In this document: one piece after another, positions 37,698-46,697 of the stretch
Layout of the letters: each line of letters begins with the position of its first letter
Numbering within the stretch: the first letter of the stretch is position 1
Origin: Neobacillus niacini
GTDB lineage: Bacteria; Bacillota; Bacilli; Bacillales; Cytobacillaceae
Length of the DNA: 64,000 nt
Direction: 5' to 3'
Assembly: GCF_030817595.1 (NCBI RefSeq)
Contig: NZ_JAUSZN010000001.1
Coordinates: 2,984,001 to 3,048,000, forward strand
The notes under the pieces: model-generated
Databases searched by the model: none
What the model was told of the DNA's origin: nothing
The model's input: the letters and a program-made list of their open reading frames with translations, nothing else
Made by a program: the position numbers and the translations under genes

Positions 37698-38744
37698 TTA
37701 TCTGCCCAGTTTAGATGCAGAATACTCATGGACAAATGAGGTTAATTTTTTTAACGTTGCCGGGTTAACCGACGGGAAAACTCCATGGCCAAGATTAAAG
37801 ATATAGCCGCCTTCTGCCATACCTTGGTCTAAAATAGCTTTAGCTCTTTCTTCAATCACTTCCCAAGGTGATAACAGGATTGCTGGGTCAAGATTACCTT
37901 GAACGGTCTTATGGATTCCCATTTCTCTTGCTTGAAGAATCGGCAAACGCCAGTCCAACCCAACTACATCCAGCGGAAGGTCATTCCATTCTAACGCAAG
38001 ATGACTAGCACCTACTCCAAACATAATGAGTGGCACATTTTCTTCTTTTAGCTCTGTAAAAATTCGATTCATGACTGGCTTAATAAAGTAGCGATAGTCC
38101 TCAACATTCAAAGCTCCCACCCAAGAATCAAAGATTTGAATCGCTTTAGCACCAGCCTTAATTTGCGATTTCACATATGTAATAATCATATCAGCAAGTT
38201 TTTCCATTAGTGCGAACCATGCTTTTGGTTCAGAGTACATAAATGCCTTTGTCTTGTTATAGTTTTTCGAAGGTCCACCTTCAATCATATAGCTAGCAAG
38301 TGTGAAAGGAGCACCAGAAAATCCGATTAAAGGTACGGACAATTGTTCTTGAGTTAATAATTTAATCGTATCTAATACGTAAGGTACGTCCTCTTCAGGA
38401 TGAATTTCACCAAGTTTTTCAACATCTGCTAAGGATGTGATTGGATTGTCAATGACAGGACCAATCCCAGATTTTATTTCAACCTGCATACCAATCGCTG
38501 GCAGCGGGGTCATAATATCTTTATAAAGAATAGCTGCGTCCACATTGTACTGCTCTACTGGAAGGCGGGTTACATACGCACATAGCTCAGGCTGGTGAGT
38601 AATTTCAAACAATGAGTACTTTTCTTTGATTTCTCTGTACTCGGGCTGTGAACGTCCCGCCTGCCTCATGTACCAGACTGGCACGTGATCTGTCTTTTCT
38701 CCTCTTGCTGCTTTTAAAAATGTATCGTTGATTTGCTTCGTCAT
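37698..38744 (-). CDS. hemE: Uroporphyrinogen decarboxylase HemE
   Basis: 348 residues from ATG 38744, after AAAGGTGG. Converts uroporphyrinogen III to coproporphyrinogen [18 protein letters not shown] is the N-terminal signature, and [22 protein letters not shown] and FDSWVGAL contain conserved substrate-pocket residues; FNLGHGVFP contains the conserved histidine. Normal length. First gene of hemE-hemH-hemY, divergent from hmoB. Confidence 0.97.
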   Translation of the reverse strand: MTKQINDTFLKAARGEKTDHVPVWYMRQAGRSQPEYREIKEKYSLFEITHQPELCAYVTRLPVEQYNVDAAILYKDIMTPLPAIGMQVEIKSGIGPVIDNPITSLADVEKLGEIHPEEDVPYVLDTIKLLTQEQLSVPLIGFSGAPFTLASYMIEGGPSKNYNKTKAFMYSEPKAWFALMEKLADMIITYVKSQIKAGAKAIQIFDSWVGALNVEDYRYFIKPVMNRIFTELKEENVPLIMFGVGASHLALEWNDLPLDVVGLDWRLPILQAREMGIHKTVQGNLDPAILLSPWEVIEERAKAILDQGMAEGGYIFNLGHGVFPSVNPATLKKLTSFVHEYSASKLGR

Positions 38745-39047
38745 GTAAATAAATCCACCTTTCAAAAGACATGTCTCGTTCTATTTTAATATATGTAGCC
38801 TAAAATTAAAAACTTTATAGAGTACATAGCACTGTTTTCACTATATCGATTATTCCTATTGGTGTATAGGTTACAATGGAAAGTGTCAAAAAAAAGTCGC
38901 TTTTAATTTAATGAATTGTTCTGTTCATTAGCAATATCAACATTCAGCTTTATCACAGCCTAGTGTGAAAGAAATTATTCGAGATGAATTTATATAAATG
39001 TATAGCATACCCTAGTATGTAAACATAGAACAGGTGAGGTAATGAAA

Positions 39048-39566
39048 ATGAATGTTTATATTGCTACAGGGACATTTGAATACTTAAAAGAGATTGAAGA
39101 GAGGTATCCGTCTGAGTTAATGGTAACAATGATTAATGAAGATGGTGCCCTACTATTACATGAAACGAGTACACAAACTGTATTTAAAGAACCAAGTAAA
39201 TATGAGGTATTAGCAACATCTGGGTTAATTGAGAAGAAAGGCTTGGTTGTGATTAACTACATCCCAGTAACGGAAGAAAACAAGTCCCTTTTTGAATACC
39301 GTTTAAAGGATCTTCCCAGACTGCTTGAAAAAGAAATGGGACTTATCGCAATCCGAGTCCTTCGCCCATTATCCTCTAATGTTTATATAATCCTGACGAT
39401 ATGGGATAGTCAACTCACATTTGAAAACAGTAAAAATCTTTTGGATTCTACTATAGAACAAGGATATGAATATGTTAATCACTCTAACATATTTATAAGC
39501 GCGCCATATGTCAGCAAATATACTATACCTGCTGACCAAAAAGGGTCACATGATTCGCTCATGTGA
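39048..39566 (+). CDS. hmoB: HmoB-like haem-degrading monooxygenase (ABM domain)
   Basis: 172 residues. I prefer ATG 39048 (GAGG, 8-nt spacing; aligns with the HmoB start MKVYI) over ATG 39042. N-terminal extension followed by an antibiotic-biosynthesis-monooxygenase fold: ENKSLFEYRLKDLPRLLEKE, IAIRVLRPLSSNVYIILTIWD. W119 corresponds to the conserved tryptophan of this family, H145 is a possible haem ligand. B. subtilis HmoB (YhgC) opens haem and releases iron. The gene is divergent from hemE, as in B. subtilis, and its stop codon lies inside the terminator stem. Confidence 0.87.
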   Translation: MNVYIATGTFEYLKEIEERYPSELMVTMINEDGALLLHETSTQTVFKEPSKYEVLATSGLIEKKGLVVINYIPVTEENKSLFEYRLKDLPRLLEKEMGLIAIRVLRPLSSNVYIILTIWDSQLTFENSKNLLDSTIEQGYEYVNHSNIFISAPYVSKYTIPADQKGSHDSLM

Positions 39567-39576
39567 CCCTTTTTTT
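39540..39576 (+). terminator. Terminator overlapping the 3' end of hmoB
   Basis: AAAGGGTCACATGA pairs with TCATGTGACCCTTT around a 4-nt loop, followed by a T run. The hmoB stop codon is in the right arm. Confidence 0.9.
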
Positions 39577-39756
39577 GGAAGTCCACACCTGAGTTGATCC
39601 CGGGAATCACTCTTTTCTCCTCTAGCTTGGTACATTTTAAGAAGGAATAAATTTAAATACCTCTCACCACCTAAAACTTTTTTCATATCCTGTATTACAT
39701 CCATGGGCGAATACCTATTTATCGTCCTTAGATGATGATGAGAGGAGGTCATTTGT

Positions 39757-41154
39757 ATGCTTGTCGAGCTTTCAGCTCTCCATTGGATATATGTCGTCTT
39801 TATTGCACTTATTATCGGATTTATGGTCAAACGGAGAGATACTACACTTATTTGTATTCTCGGAATATTCCTTATTGCCATTACTGCAACTGGTTCCTTA
39901 AGCAGTTCAGTCAGCAGTATCTTCAACAGCTTTATTTATGCAATTACCGAGTTATTATCAACCATCTTAGTCATTTCCATTATTGTGGCTATGAGCAAAA
40001 CCTTAACTTCGACGGGTATAAACGACGTAATGATTTCACCTTTTACAAAATTAATTCGTAACCCTGCACTCGCATATTGGACCATTGGTATATTAATGAT
40101 GGTCATTTCCTGGTTTTTCTGGCCATCCCCAGCTGTGGCATTATTAGGGGCCGTGCTCCTTCCTGTCGCCCTACGGGCAGGTCTTCCAGCTTTGGGTGTT
40201 GCCATGGCAATGAATTTATTTGGGCACGGTATAGCCTTATCAGGAGATTATGTGATACAGGCTGCACCTAAATTAACATCAGACGCTGCCGGTATTCCAA
40301 TCGGTGATGTCATCAGTGCCAGCATTCCATTAGTAGTTGTTATGGGTGTTGTGACTACTATTGCTGCCTTCTATTTTCTGAGAAGAGATATGAAAAATGG
40401 TGTCTTGCAGCCAACTCCATATGTGCCTGTAGAGTCAACGGAACAAACCACTTCCGAGAAAAATCTCCTTTCTTTTAGCCAAAAGCGATTCTTTGCCATT
40501 CTCGTACCGATTTTATTCGCCATTGACGTTGCTGGTATGTTTATTCTTGACCTGACTGGCGGTGACGCAACTGCTTTAGTTGGCGGAACATCTATCTTTA
40601 TCCTCCTCCTAATAACCATGGTCAGCCATAAAAACAAAGGTCTTGAAAAAACCACAAGCTTTCTAATCGAAGGGTTTACATTTGGTTTTAAGGTTTTTGG
40701 TCCTGTCATCCCAATAGCGGCATTCTTTTATTTAGGTGATGCCGGTTTTGGAAAAATCGTTGGTGACTATTTACCAAATGGTTCGCAAGGTATTGTAAAT
40801 GACCTTGGTATCGCGTTAGCAAATATTGTTCCATTGAGTAAAGTGGTCGGAGCAGTGACACTAACCACTGTAGGAGCGATTACGGGTTTGGATGGCTCTG
40901 GATTTTCAGGAATATCCCTCGCAGGTTCAGTCGCGGGCTTGTTTGCAGTTGCAATTGGTAAAGGTGTAGCTACTCTAGTGGCACTCGGTCAAATTGCAGC
41001 CATCTGGGTTGGCGGCGGAACATTAGTACCATGGGCGTTAATTCCTGCAGCGGCTATTTGTAACGTTGATCCTTTTGAGTTAGCACGGCGAAATTTACTT
41101 CCCGTTGCTATTGGTCTTGTTGTCACAACGATCGTAGCAATGTTTCTAATATAA
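39757..41154 (+). CDS. yhfA: YhfA-like membrane transporter
   Basis: 465 residues with about 12 hydrophobic segments, and no signal peptide apart from the first segment. ATG 39757 follows GAGAGGAGGT. Conserved-looking GHGIALSGDYVIQAAPKL and GSQGIVNDLGIALANIVPL segments recall the GntP/citrate-type ion-transporter superfamily. Length and place next to hemE/hmoB match B. subtilis YhfA. The substrate is unknown. Its terminator has been split by the insertion described at 41175-41412. Confidence 0.85.
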   Translation: MLVELSALHWIYVVFIALIIGFMVKRRDTTLICILGIFLIAITATGSLSSSVSSIFNSFIYAITELLSTILVISIIVAMSKTLTSTGINDVMISPFTKLIRNPALAYWTIGILMMVISWFFWPSPAVALLGAVLLPVALRAGLPALGVAMAMNLFGHGIALSGDYVIQAAPKLTSDAAGIPIGDVISASIPLVVVMGVVTTIAAFYFLRRDMKNGVLQPTPYVPVESTEQTTSEKNLLSFSQKRFFAILVPILFAIDVAGMFILDLTGGDATALVGGTSIFILLLITMVSHKNKGLEKTTSFLIEGFTFGFKVFGPVIPIAAFFYLGDAGFGKIVGDYLPNGSQGIVNDLGIALANIVPLSKVVGAVTLTTVGAITGLDGSGFSGISLAGSVAGLFAVAIGKGVATLVALGQIAAIWVGGGTLVPWALIPAAAICNVDPFELARRNLLPVAIGLVVTTIVAMFLI

Positions 41155-41156
41155 AA

Positions 41157-41174
41157 AAGAGGCCAGGGGCCTCT
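41157..41174. repeat. Left target duplication (terminator hairpin) of the 238-bp element
   Basis: AAGAGGCCAGGGGCCTCT occurs identically at 41157-41174 and 41413-41430, flanking the insertion. Joined without it, the site would read as a perfect terminator, AAAAAAGAGGCC-AGG-GGCCTCTTTTTT, for yhfA. Confidence 0.88.
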
Positions 41175-41412
41175 CAGATTGTCGAGAAAGGTATCTTTCT
41201 CGGCAATTTTTATTTTTCTGCCTGCCCAAAGGCCTGTTGATTTCCGCTCCAGGTGCTTCGCTTTCCGCGGGCGTGCCGGGGAGCCTCCTCGGCGCTTAAG
41301 CGCCTGTGGGGTCTCCCCAGCCCCGTACTCCCGCAGGATTCTTCGCACCTTCCGCTCCAATCAACAGGGAGAAATAACCAGGAGATTGCCACACACTTTT
41401 TCCAAACTGGCT
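41175..41412. mobile_element. 238-bp partial copy of an IS1182-type element inserted in the yhfA terminator
   Basis: Nearly identical to 60519-60754, the left end of the complete IS at 60519-62194. It starts with AGATTGTCGAGAAA, followed by an imperfect hairpin, then a GC-rich structured core (about 41231-41370) with TTGATT...AATCAA ends, and stops at CCAAACTGGCT inside the sequence that encodes the last 17 transposase codons in the full copy. The opposite IS end is absent, yet an 18-bp duplication flanks it. It holds no credible gene; the open frames across it are artefacts of the GC-rich core, which is out of keeping with the AT-rich surroundings. Spacer 41155-41439 contains nothing else. 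Confidence 0.85.
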
Positions 41413-41430
41413 AAGAGGCCAGGGGCCTCT
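41413..41430. repeat. Right target duplication of the 238-bp element
   Basis: Second copy of AAGAGGCCAGGGGCCTCT, followed by TTTTTT. It still forms a terminator hairpin for transcripts from either side. Confidence 0.88.
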
Positions 41431-41439
41431 TTTTTGTAG

Positions 41440-42081
41440 TTATTTTTTCAGTTTCTTTTTAAAGAAATTGTAAATGTATATAGAAGCCAGCACCCAAATA
41501 TAGCCAAAGGCAAAACCTCCAATGACATCTGTAGGGTAATGGACTTGAAGAATGATCCGACTTGAGCCAATTAATAAGAGCAACAGTACTGTCAGCATAA
41601 TAATCATTCTTCTGGCTTTAGAGGACTTCAAATCCTCCAATACAAGATAGGCAATTAAGTAATAGAAAATGAATCCTACCATTGCATGCCCACTTGGAAA
41701 ACTTAAGCTATCCACATGTGCCAGATGGTCGAGCTCTGGTCTTGGACGTGCAATAAGTTCCTTTAGAAGTTTATTGATCTCATTTCCTAAAGCAACACTT
41801 AAAGCTATAGCTGCTGCACCTAATAGATTTCTCTTTAGCAATAACCAGCCTAAAACAATCAAGGCGACAATGCCAATCCCCTTCTTATCCCCTAGTTCCG
41901 TTATTAAAAGTAAAAACGGGTTGAATATATCTGGTACATAAGAAAATAAGTCCGCTAGTTTTTCATCCAGCCAAAAAGTTTGTTTTGTAGCTACTTTGAT
42001 AGAAATATAGATTGCTATTACAACAGCAATACCTAAAGATAAGTATGTAGACGTGTTCCTTTTATTTACCATTTGTTTCAT
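41440..42081 (-). CDS. PAP2 family membrane phosphatase
   Basis: 213 residues, about six membrane segments. All three PAP2 motifs are present: KELIARPRP (KxxxxxxRP), SFPSGHAM (PSGH) and SRIILQVHYPTD (SRxxxxxHxxxD). Such enzymes dephosphorylate undecaprenyl pyrophosphate, phosphatidic acid or phosphatidylglycerol phosphate outside the membrane. Basic C-terminus (FFKKKLKK). Which lipid is used cannot be read from sequence. Confidence 0.92.
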   Translation of the reverse strand: MKQMVNKRNTSTYLSLGIAVVIAIYISIKVATKQTFWLDEKLADLFSYVPDIFNPFLLLITELGDKKGIGIVALIVLGWLLLKRNLLGAAAIALSVALGNEINKLLKELIARPRPELDHLAHVDSLSFPSGHAMVGFIFYYLIAYLVLEDLKSSKARRMIIMLTVLLLLLIGSSRIILQVHYPTDVIGGFAFGYIWVLASIYIYNFFKKKLKK

Positions 42082-42194
42082 GATCCTTTCTCTAACTAAA
42101 CCCTATAAAATTATAAAGAAAACTTACTTTTAAATCTATCATAATCGTGTAAAAGTGTTAAAATAGTTTGAAAATAGGATATGGAGGATTTCAT

Positions 42195-43373
42195 ATGTTG
42201 AAGGAATTGTTTTCAAAATTAGAAGATTACTATAAAGATATGGTCACAATTCGCAGGTACATGCACCAGCATCCCGAATTGTCCTTTCAGGAATATAATA
42301 CCGCCCAATATATAAAGGAATTTTATGAAAAACTTGGGGTAGAAGTAAAAGGTAATATTGGTGGAAATGGTGTTGTAGCAAAGGTATACGGAAATAAGCC
42401 TGGTAAAACTGTTGCATTAAGGGCGGATTTTGATGCCTTGCCTATAAACGATGAAAAGGACGTACCTTATAGATCCTTAGTTCCCGGTGTTATGCACGCC
42501 TGTGGTCATGATGGACATACTGCCACTCTTCTTGTACTTGCAAAGGTACTAAATGAATTGAAGGCCGATCTCGAAGGCAACTATGTCTTTATTCATCAGC
42601 ATGCAGAAGAATATGCACCAGGCGGCGCGATCACTATGATTGAGGATGGCTGCTTAGAAGGTGTCGATGTCATATTTGGCACTCATTTGTGGGCAAGTGA
42701 ACCGACCGGGACTATCCAATATCTGACCGGTCCGATCATGGCTGCAGCAGATCGATTTGAAATAGAAATTCAGGGCAAAGGCGGTCATGGTGCACAGCCG
42801 CATAAGACCAAGGATGCCATTGTCACCGCTTCCCAGTTAGTTGTTAATTTGCAGCAAATTGTCAGTAGGAAAGTGAATCCAGTTGAGTCTGCGGTTGTGA
42901 CAGTGGGTTCTTTTATGTCTGAAAATGCATTTAATGTAATTGCAGATAAAGCAAAGCTTATTGGAACAGTCCGTACCTTTAATGATGATGTCCGCCAATA
43001 CATTGAAGAGGAAATGGAAAGAATTATTCAGGGCACATGCCACATGTCTGGAAGCACCTATAAATTTTTATATGAGAGAGGTTATCCTGCAGTTGTGAAC
43101 CATGCTAAAGAAACAGAGTTTCTCGTTGCCGCGGCAAGTGAAGTTCCTGAGGTAACAACGATAGAAGAATCTGAGCCGCAAATGGGCGGCGAAGATTTTT
43201 CCTATTACTTAAAAGAGGTACCCGGAACCTTCTTTTTCACAGGTGCAAAGCCACTTGGTGCTAACCCAGGCTATCCACATCACCATCCAAAGTTTGATAT
43301 TGATGAAAACGCCATGTTAATAGCCGCAAAAACACTTGGGACGGCTGCAATAAAAATACACAGTTCTAAATAA
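42195..43373 (+). CDS. yhaA: M20 family amidohydrolase (YhaA-like, N-acyl-amino acid hydrolase)
   Basis: 392 residues from ATG 42195 after GGAGG; the frame opens earlier but without a site. Peptidase M20D dimetal enzyme that removes acyl groups from amino acids or related amides. Metal ligands: HACGHDGHTA, then QHAEEYAPGGA and FGTHLW, GGHGAQPHKTKDAI, and the C-terminal GGEDFSYYL and HHHPKFDID. B. subtilis YhaA sits in the same place beside ecs. Convergent with ecsC. Confidence 0.92.
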   Translation: MLKELFSKLEDYYKDMVTIRRYMHQHPELSFQEYNTAQYIKEFYEKLGVEVKGNIGGNGVVAKVYGNKPGKTVALRADFDALPINDEKDVPYRSLVPGVMHACGHDGHTATLLVLAKVLNELKADLEGNYVFIHQHAEEYAPGGAITMIEDGCLEGVDVIFGTHLWASEPTGTIQYLTGPIMAAADRFEIEIQGKGGHGAQPHKTKDAIVTASQLVVNLQQIVSRKVNPVESAVVTVGSFMSENAFNVIADKAKLIGTVRTFNDDVRQYIEEEMERIIQGTCHMSGSTYKFLYERGYPAVVNHAKETEFLVAAASEVPEVTTIEESEPQMGGEDFSYYLKEVPGTFFFTGAKPLGANPGYPHHHPKFDIDENAMLIAAKTLGTAAIKIHSSK

Positions 43374-43377
43374 ACAG

Positions 43378-43411
43378 AGCCCCTGAACGGTTTAAAGTTC
43401 AGGGGCTTTTG
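43378..43411. terminator. Terminator between yhaA and ecsC
   Basis: AGCCCCTGAAC (43378-43388) pairs with GTTCAGGGGCT (43397-43407), then TTTTGTT. The ecsC stop codon lies inside the loop. Confidence 0.88.
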
Positions 43412-44114
43412 TTAGGATCCTTAACCTATATGCATTCATTGCCGTTTCTCCCAAGTGTTTGAGCAGATTGTTATTGGCATATGCGCCCACAAATGCACCA
43501 ATTCCAGGCACTAACTGGAACATCTTAACAAGATCAATATAATCTCTATATTCCTGTTGAAATTTACGCCAATCCATTTCCACGAGCTCTTGCTTTCCCG
43601 CATCCCAGTTTTCAATTTCAGTTAATGTTTCGCGGCGGATATCATCACTTGAAAATGCCAGCTGAAAGATATGAAGAATAAATAACCGCTCTTCAAATTC
43701 CTTCGTGTTAAATCCATAAATAGCTGCTGCTTCAAAAAGAAACTTCATCTTAATGGAAAGTAGCAACGGGAAATCGGCAAGACCCAGTAGGATTCCTCCA
43801 GCGCCTGTCCCCGCTCCTTCAACCAAGGCCGTTTTTTGGAAGATGGCCGTCTTTTTTCTCATTAAATCATCTCGTTCTTCAAGTGTCAGACCGGACGCTT
43901 GTTTTTTGTTGGTCGTTAGCTGGGATCCAAATAAGGTGGTTTTAACCATTCCCTTTATGCTTTCTGTCATCACCTCATGAACCTTTTCCGGGATCATTTC
44001 ATTTATTTTTCCTTGCGCTTTTTTTGAGATTCGATTCATCATCCCTGACCGTCTGGTTAATTTTCTTTTCCATTCGACCACTTCTCCATATACCTTTAGC
44101 TCATATTCATTCAT
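43392..44114 (-). CDS. ecsC: EcsC family protein
   Basis: 240 residues from ATG 44114 after GAGGGGAGTGGGAG; eight upstream codons are unsupported. EcsC domain: NRISKKAQGKINEMIPEKV, the glycine-rich GAGTGAGGILLGLADFPLLLSIKMKFLFE (read in parts), and PGIGAFVGAYANNNLL at the C-terminus. Function unknown; its gene follows ecsAB as in B. subtilis, though ecsC is dispensable for the Ecs phenotype there. Confidence 0.92.
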   Translation of the reverse strand: MNEYELKVYGEVVEWKRKLTRRSGMMNRISKKAQGKINEMIPEKVHEVMTESIKGMVKTTLFGSQLTTNKKQASGLTLEERDDLMRKKTAIFQKTALVEGAGTGAGGILLGLADFPLLLSIKMKFLFEAAAIYGFNTKEFEERLFILHIFQLAFSSDDIRRETLTEIENWDAGKQELVEMDWRKFQQEYRDYIDLVKMFQLVPGIGAFVGAYANNNLLKHLGETAMNAYRLRILTKAPEL

Positions 44115-44163
44115 GCTCCCACTCCCCTCAGCAACCAAGATATTAGGTTTGTTTCTAATCCAT

Positions 44164-45375
44164 TCATGCTTTTAGTCTTTTCTTACTATAAACATTTACA
44201 AATAAAAAACTAAACAGCAATCCAGAGAGGAGGATTATTAACGAAAATATCCATTCCCCTTTAAACAAAACAATTACTGTAAATATGGAGGATTGAATGA
44301 ACAGAATCCTCATAAGAAGAGAATGAAAAGCAGTGGTTTTGTGGTCTTGGGTCACTGGATATAAATCAATCCAAAGCTTATTTTGGTGATGATTCCATAA
44401 TGGCAGCAGCTGGAATCCCGTTAAATAGATAAATAAGAGCGAAAGTATGATTTGTCCAGCCCCAAAGGAAATAAAATACAGAGCAAATCCACCTATTACA
44501 GTTAATCGAATAAATAGACCTAAATAATCGGATGACCTCAAGAATGTTCTTGCGTATAAATAATCAAAGGTTTTATCTTGTGAGAAGGAAATCCGATTTA
44601 TCAACCAGTCCAGCCATTTTCTTCTTTTTACCGTATCTTTCAATTTTGGTACATCAGTGAATAAATTGGCTAGCCGATAAAATGACGCCATTCGTTTTTC
44701 TTCTTGAGCTATTAGCAAATCCCATTTCAAGCCCATTTTCTTCGTCCTGACATAAAAGGAGCGATAATAAGAAGCCATAATGATAGCGAATAACACTAAA
44801 AAAAGGATATGTGCGTTTTTAAATAGCAAAAAGGTAAATAACACATTTATGAAATAACGGACGATCATATCCCAAGTATAAACCGATGGCTGTACATAAT
44901 AGTGAATCTTCCAGTTTACTGCAATATTCCAGGCTTTAATAACCAGCAGGATGATTAGGAAAATAAAAAATGATTGAAAGCCGTTTGCGCTGACATGTGC
45001 ATACATTGGCATCACTAAAGCTAAAATCATTAATAAAATATATCCTTGAAAAACTAAACTAAGCATTCCAGAACGCAAAAAGTAACTTCTTAAACGCGCT
45101 TCAAGCGGAATTAAAAACACTTGATCTGCTTCAAGGAGAAAAGTATATACCGGACTGTGAGTCAAAAATATTCCTAAAATAACAGCAATAATAATTTCCG
45201 CAGGAAATTCCTGAGACAATGAGCTTATCCAATTTTGATAATAAAAGGCTGCCGTACCAATTAAAAACAGTAGCACGACGACTAGGTGCCCATTCAGGAT
45301 ATATCGAAGATAAACACCAAATTCCTTTAATCGATGAACAGATCTATCTTTCCATAGCTTTTTATCATCAAACAT
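44164..45375 (-). CDS. ecsB: ABC transporter permease EcsB
   Basis: 403 residues with about nine membrane segments. Partner of EcsA. Loss of Ecs in B. subtilis reduces secretion, competence and RasP-dependent intramembrane proteolysis; the transported molecule is not firmly known. ATG 45375 overlaps the last 8 nt of ecsA, so translation is coupled. Confidence 0.93.
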   Translation of the reverse strand: MFDDKKLWKDRSVHRLKEFGVYLRYILNGHLVVVLLFLIGTAAFYYQNWISSLSQEFPAEIIIAVILGIFLTHSPVYTFLLEADQVFLIPLEARLRSYFLRSGMLSLVFQGYILLMILALVMPMYAHVSANGFQSFFIFLIILLVIKAWNIAVNWKIHYYVQPSVYTWDMIVRYFINVLFTFLLFKNAHILFLVLFAIIMASYYRSFYVRTKKMGLKWDLLIAQEEKRMASFYRLANLFTDVPKLKDTVKRRKWLDWLINRISFSQDKTFDYLYARTFLRSSDYLGLFIRLTVIGGFALYFISFGAGQIILSLLFIYLTGFQLLPLWNHHQNKLWIDLYPVTQDHKTTAFHSLLMRILFIQSSIFTVIVLFKGEWIFSLIILLSGLLFSFLFVNVYSKKRLKA

Positions 45376-46108
45376 AATTTTCTTCCTTCGTTAATTGGAT
45401 ATATAAATCATCTAATGAAGCTGCAGGCATGGAGAACTGTTCCCTCAGTTCAGTTAGAGTACCTTTTGCACGAACCTTACCTTCGTGAAGAATAATGAAT
45501 TTGTCACAGTACTTTTCAGCTGTCGCAAGAATATGGGTCGACATTAATATGCCTGCCCCGCTTTCTTTCATTTTTTTCATTAAGTCAAGCAATGATTGAA
45601 TACCAAGTGGATCGAGCCCCACAAATGGCTCATCAACAATATAGAGGGAAGGCTGCACCAAAAAAGCACACATAATCATTACCTTTTGTTTCATTCCTTT
45701 TGAGAAATGAGCTGGAAACCATTTTAGTCTTTTTTCCATTCGAAATTCAGTTAATAGCTGACCAATTCTGCTATTATATGTAGACTCATCTAAGCCGTAT
45801 GCCATAGCCGTTAAACGTAAATGTTCTTCAAGGGTGAGTTCTTCGTAAAGTACTGGTGTTTCCGGAACAAAGGTGAACATCTTCCGGTAAGCTTCCTTGT
45901 CTTCCATAATAGAACGTCCATTTATTTTCACTGCACCACTATGCGGCTCCATTAAACCGATGATGTGTTTAATACTTGTACTTTTCCCGGCACCATTTAG
46001 ACCGATTAATCCAACCAATTCTTTTTCATTTACCTCAAAAGTAACATCTTTTAAAACTGGATTCCTTGTATATCCACCTGTAAGGCTTTCAATCGATAAT
46101 AAAGGCAT
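45368..46108 (-). CDS. ecsA: ABC transporter ATP-binding protein EcsA
   Basis: 246 residues. Walker A GLNGAGKST at 36-44, signature FSKGMKQKVMIM (a variant of LSGGQ), Walker B LYIVDEPFVGLDP, H-loop MSTHILATAEKYCD. Energises EcsB. First gene of ecsABC; its start is 125 nt from the RNA gene transcribed the other way. Confidence 0.95.
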   Translation of the reverse strand: MPLLSIESLTGGYTRNPVLKDVTFEVNEKELVGLIGLNGAGKSTSIKHIIGLMEPHSGAVKINGRSIMEDKEAYRKMFTFVPETPVLYEELTLEEHLRLTAMAYGLDESTYNSRIGQLLTEFRMEKRLKWFPAHFSKGMKQKVMIMCAFLVQPSLYIVDEPFVGLDPLGIQSLLDLMKKMKESGAGILMSTHILATAEKYCDKFIILHEGKVRAKGTLTELREQFSMPAASLDDLYIQLTKEENYV

Positions 46109-46197
46109 ATACTCCGTCCTTCCATAGGATAATAATTACCTTACATTTTACCAAATCGAAGACCATAAAAATAGGAATTCAATTTTTTGATATTTTT

Positions 46198-46227
46198 TTG
46201 TATATTTCCATTCAAACGGGTTATCAT
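46198..46227 (+). promoter_or_regulatory. Sigma-A type promoter of the ecsA-hit intergenic RNA
   Basis: -35 TTGTAT (46198-46203), 18-nt spacer, -10 TATCAT (46222-46227). Predicted start near 46233, exactly where the closing helix of the RNA begins. Confidence 0.6.
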
Positions 46228-46232
46228 AATAT

Positions 46233-46640
46233 TCGAAGGGGAAACACCTACTCGATGAAGTGATTCATCAAAAATTTGAAATGAGGTGTCTGTCAAAGAC
46301 ATTTAACTTTTCAAACAAGTAGCTTCTAAACGTTTCAAATAAGGGGATGGTTGTTTTGCACAAGTTGCTTTGTAACCATTTAAAGTTCAATTAACACCAG
46401 CTATTTATCAAAAAATAAATGAGGTGTTTACGGCAGATTATCATCCGTTTTTATAAGTTGATGAAACTATAAAAACAACATAGGGGATGGTCAGCTTGAA
46501 CAATGATTACTGTTTATAAAAAAACACTAAATTGTCAAATGAGGTGTTTATCAAACGTAATTCCCGATGAACGTACAAAATGAAGCAATTCCCCTTCGAG
46601 AGGGCAGGATTCCATGCGAATCCTGTCTCTTTCTTTTTTA
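46233..46640 (+). ncRNA. Large structured non-coding RNA with three repeated hairpins
   Basis: The 589-nt gap between ecsA and hit has no credible reading frame but strong RNA structure. TCGAAGGGGAA (46233-46243) pairs perfectly with TTCCCCTTCGA (46589-46599), closing a domain of about 365 nt. Inside, an ACACC/GAGGTGT hairpin recurs three times: arms 46244-46249 with 46284-46289, 46393-46398 with 46423-46428, and 46522-46528 with 46542-46549. The 3' arms all read ATGAGGTGT or AATGAGGTGTTT. Between them GGGGATGGT occurs twice (46343, 46483), the first opening a hairpin (GGTTG...CAACC-like). A terminator follows: GGCAGGATTC/GAATCCTGTC (46603-46627) and a T run to about 46639. I do not recognise the family. 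It is separate from hit, which starts 58 nt after the terminator. Confidence 0.8.
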
Positions 46641-46697
46641 ATCGGTATTACATATGGTAAAATACGGATATATAAACCAATAAAGGGGTTGCAGTAA

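Noticed and set aside
39546..39926. 126-codon minus-strand frame
   Set aside because: It overlaps the hmoB terminator and the 5' part of yhfA and has no domain; yhfA is clearly the real gene.
41179..41439. Open frames across the 238-bp insertion
   Set aside because: Same artefact as in the full IS copy; the frames differ between copies because of small indels.
46283..46549. Thought of a CRISPR array or tandem riboswitch because GAGGTGT recurs three times
   Set aside because: The repeats are short and part of hairpins with unequal spacing, there are no cas genes, and the upstream arms also repeat; a folded RNA explains it better. I found no known riboswitch signature.
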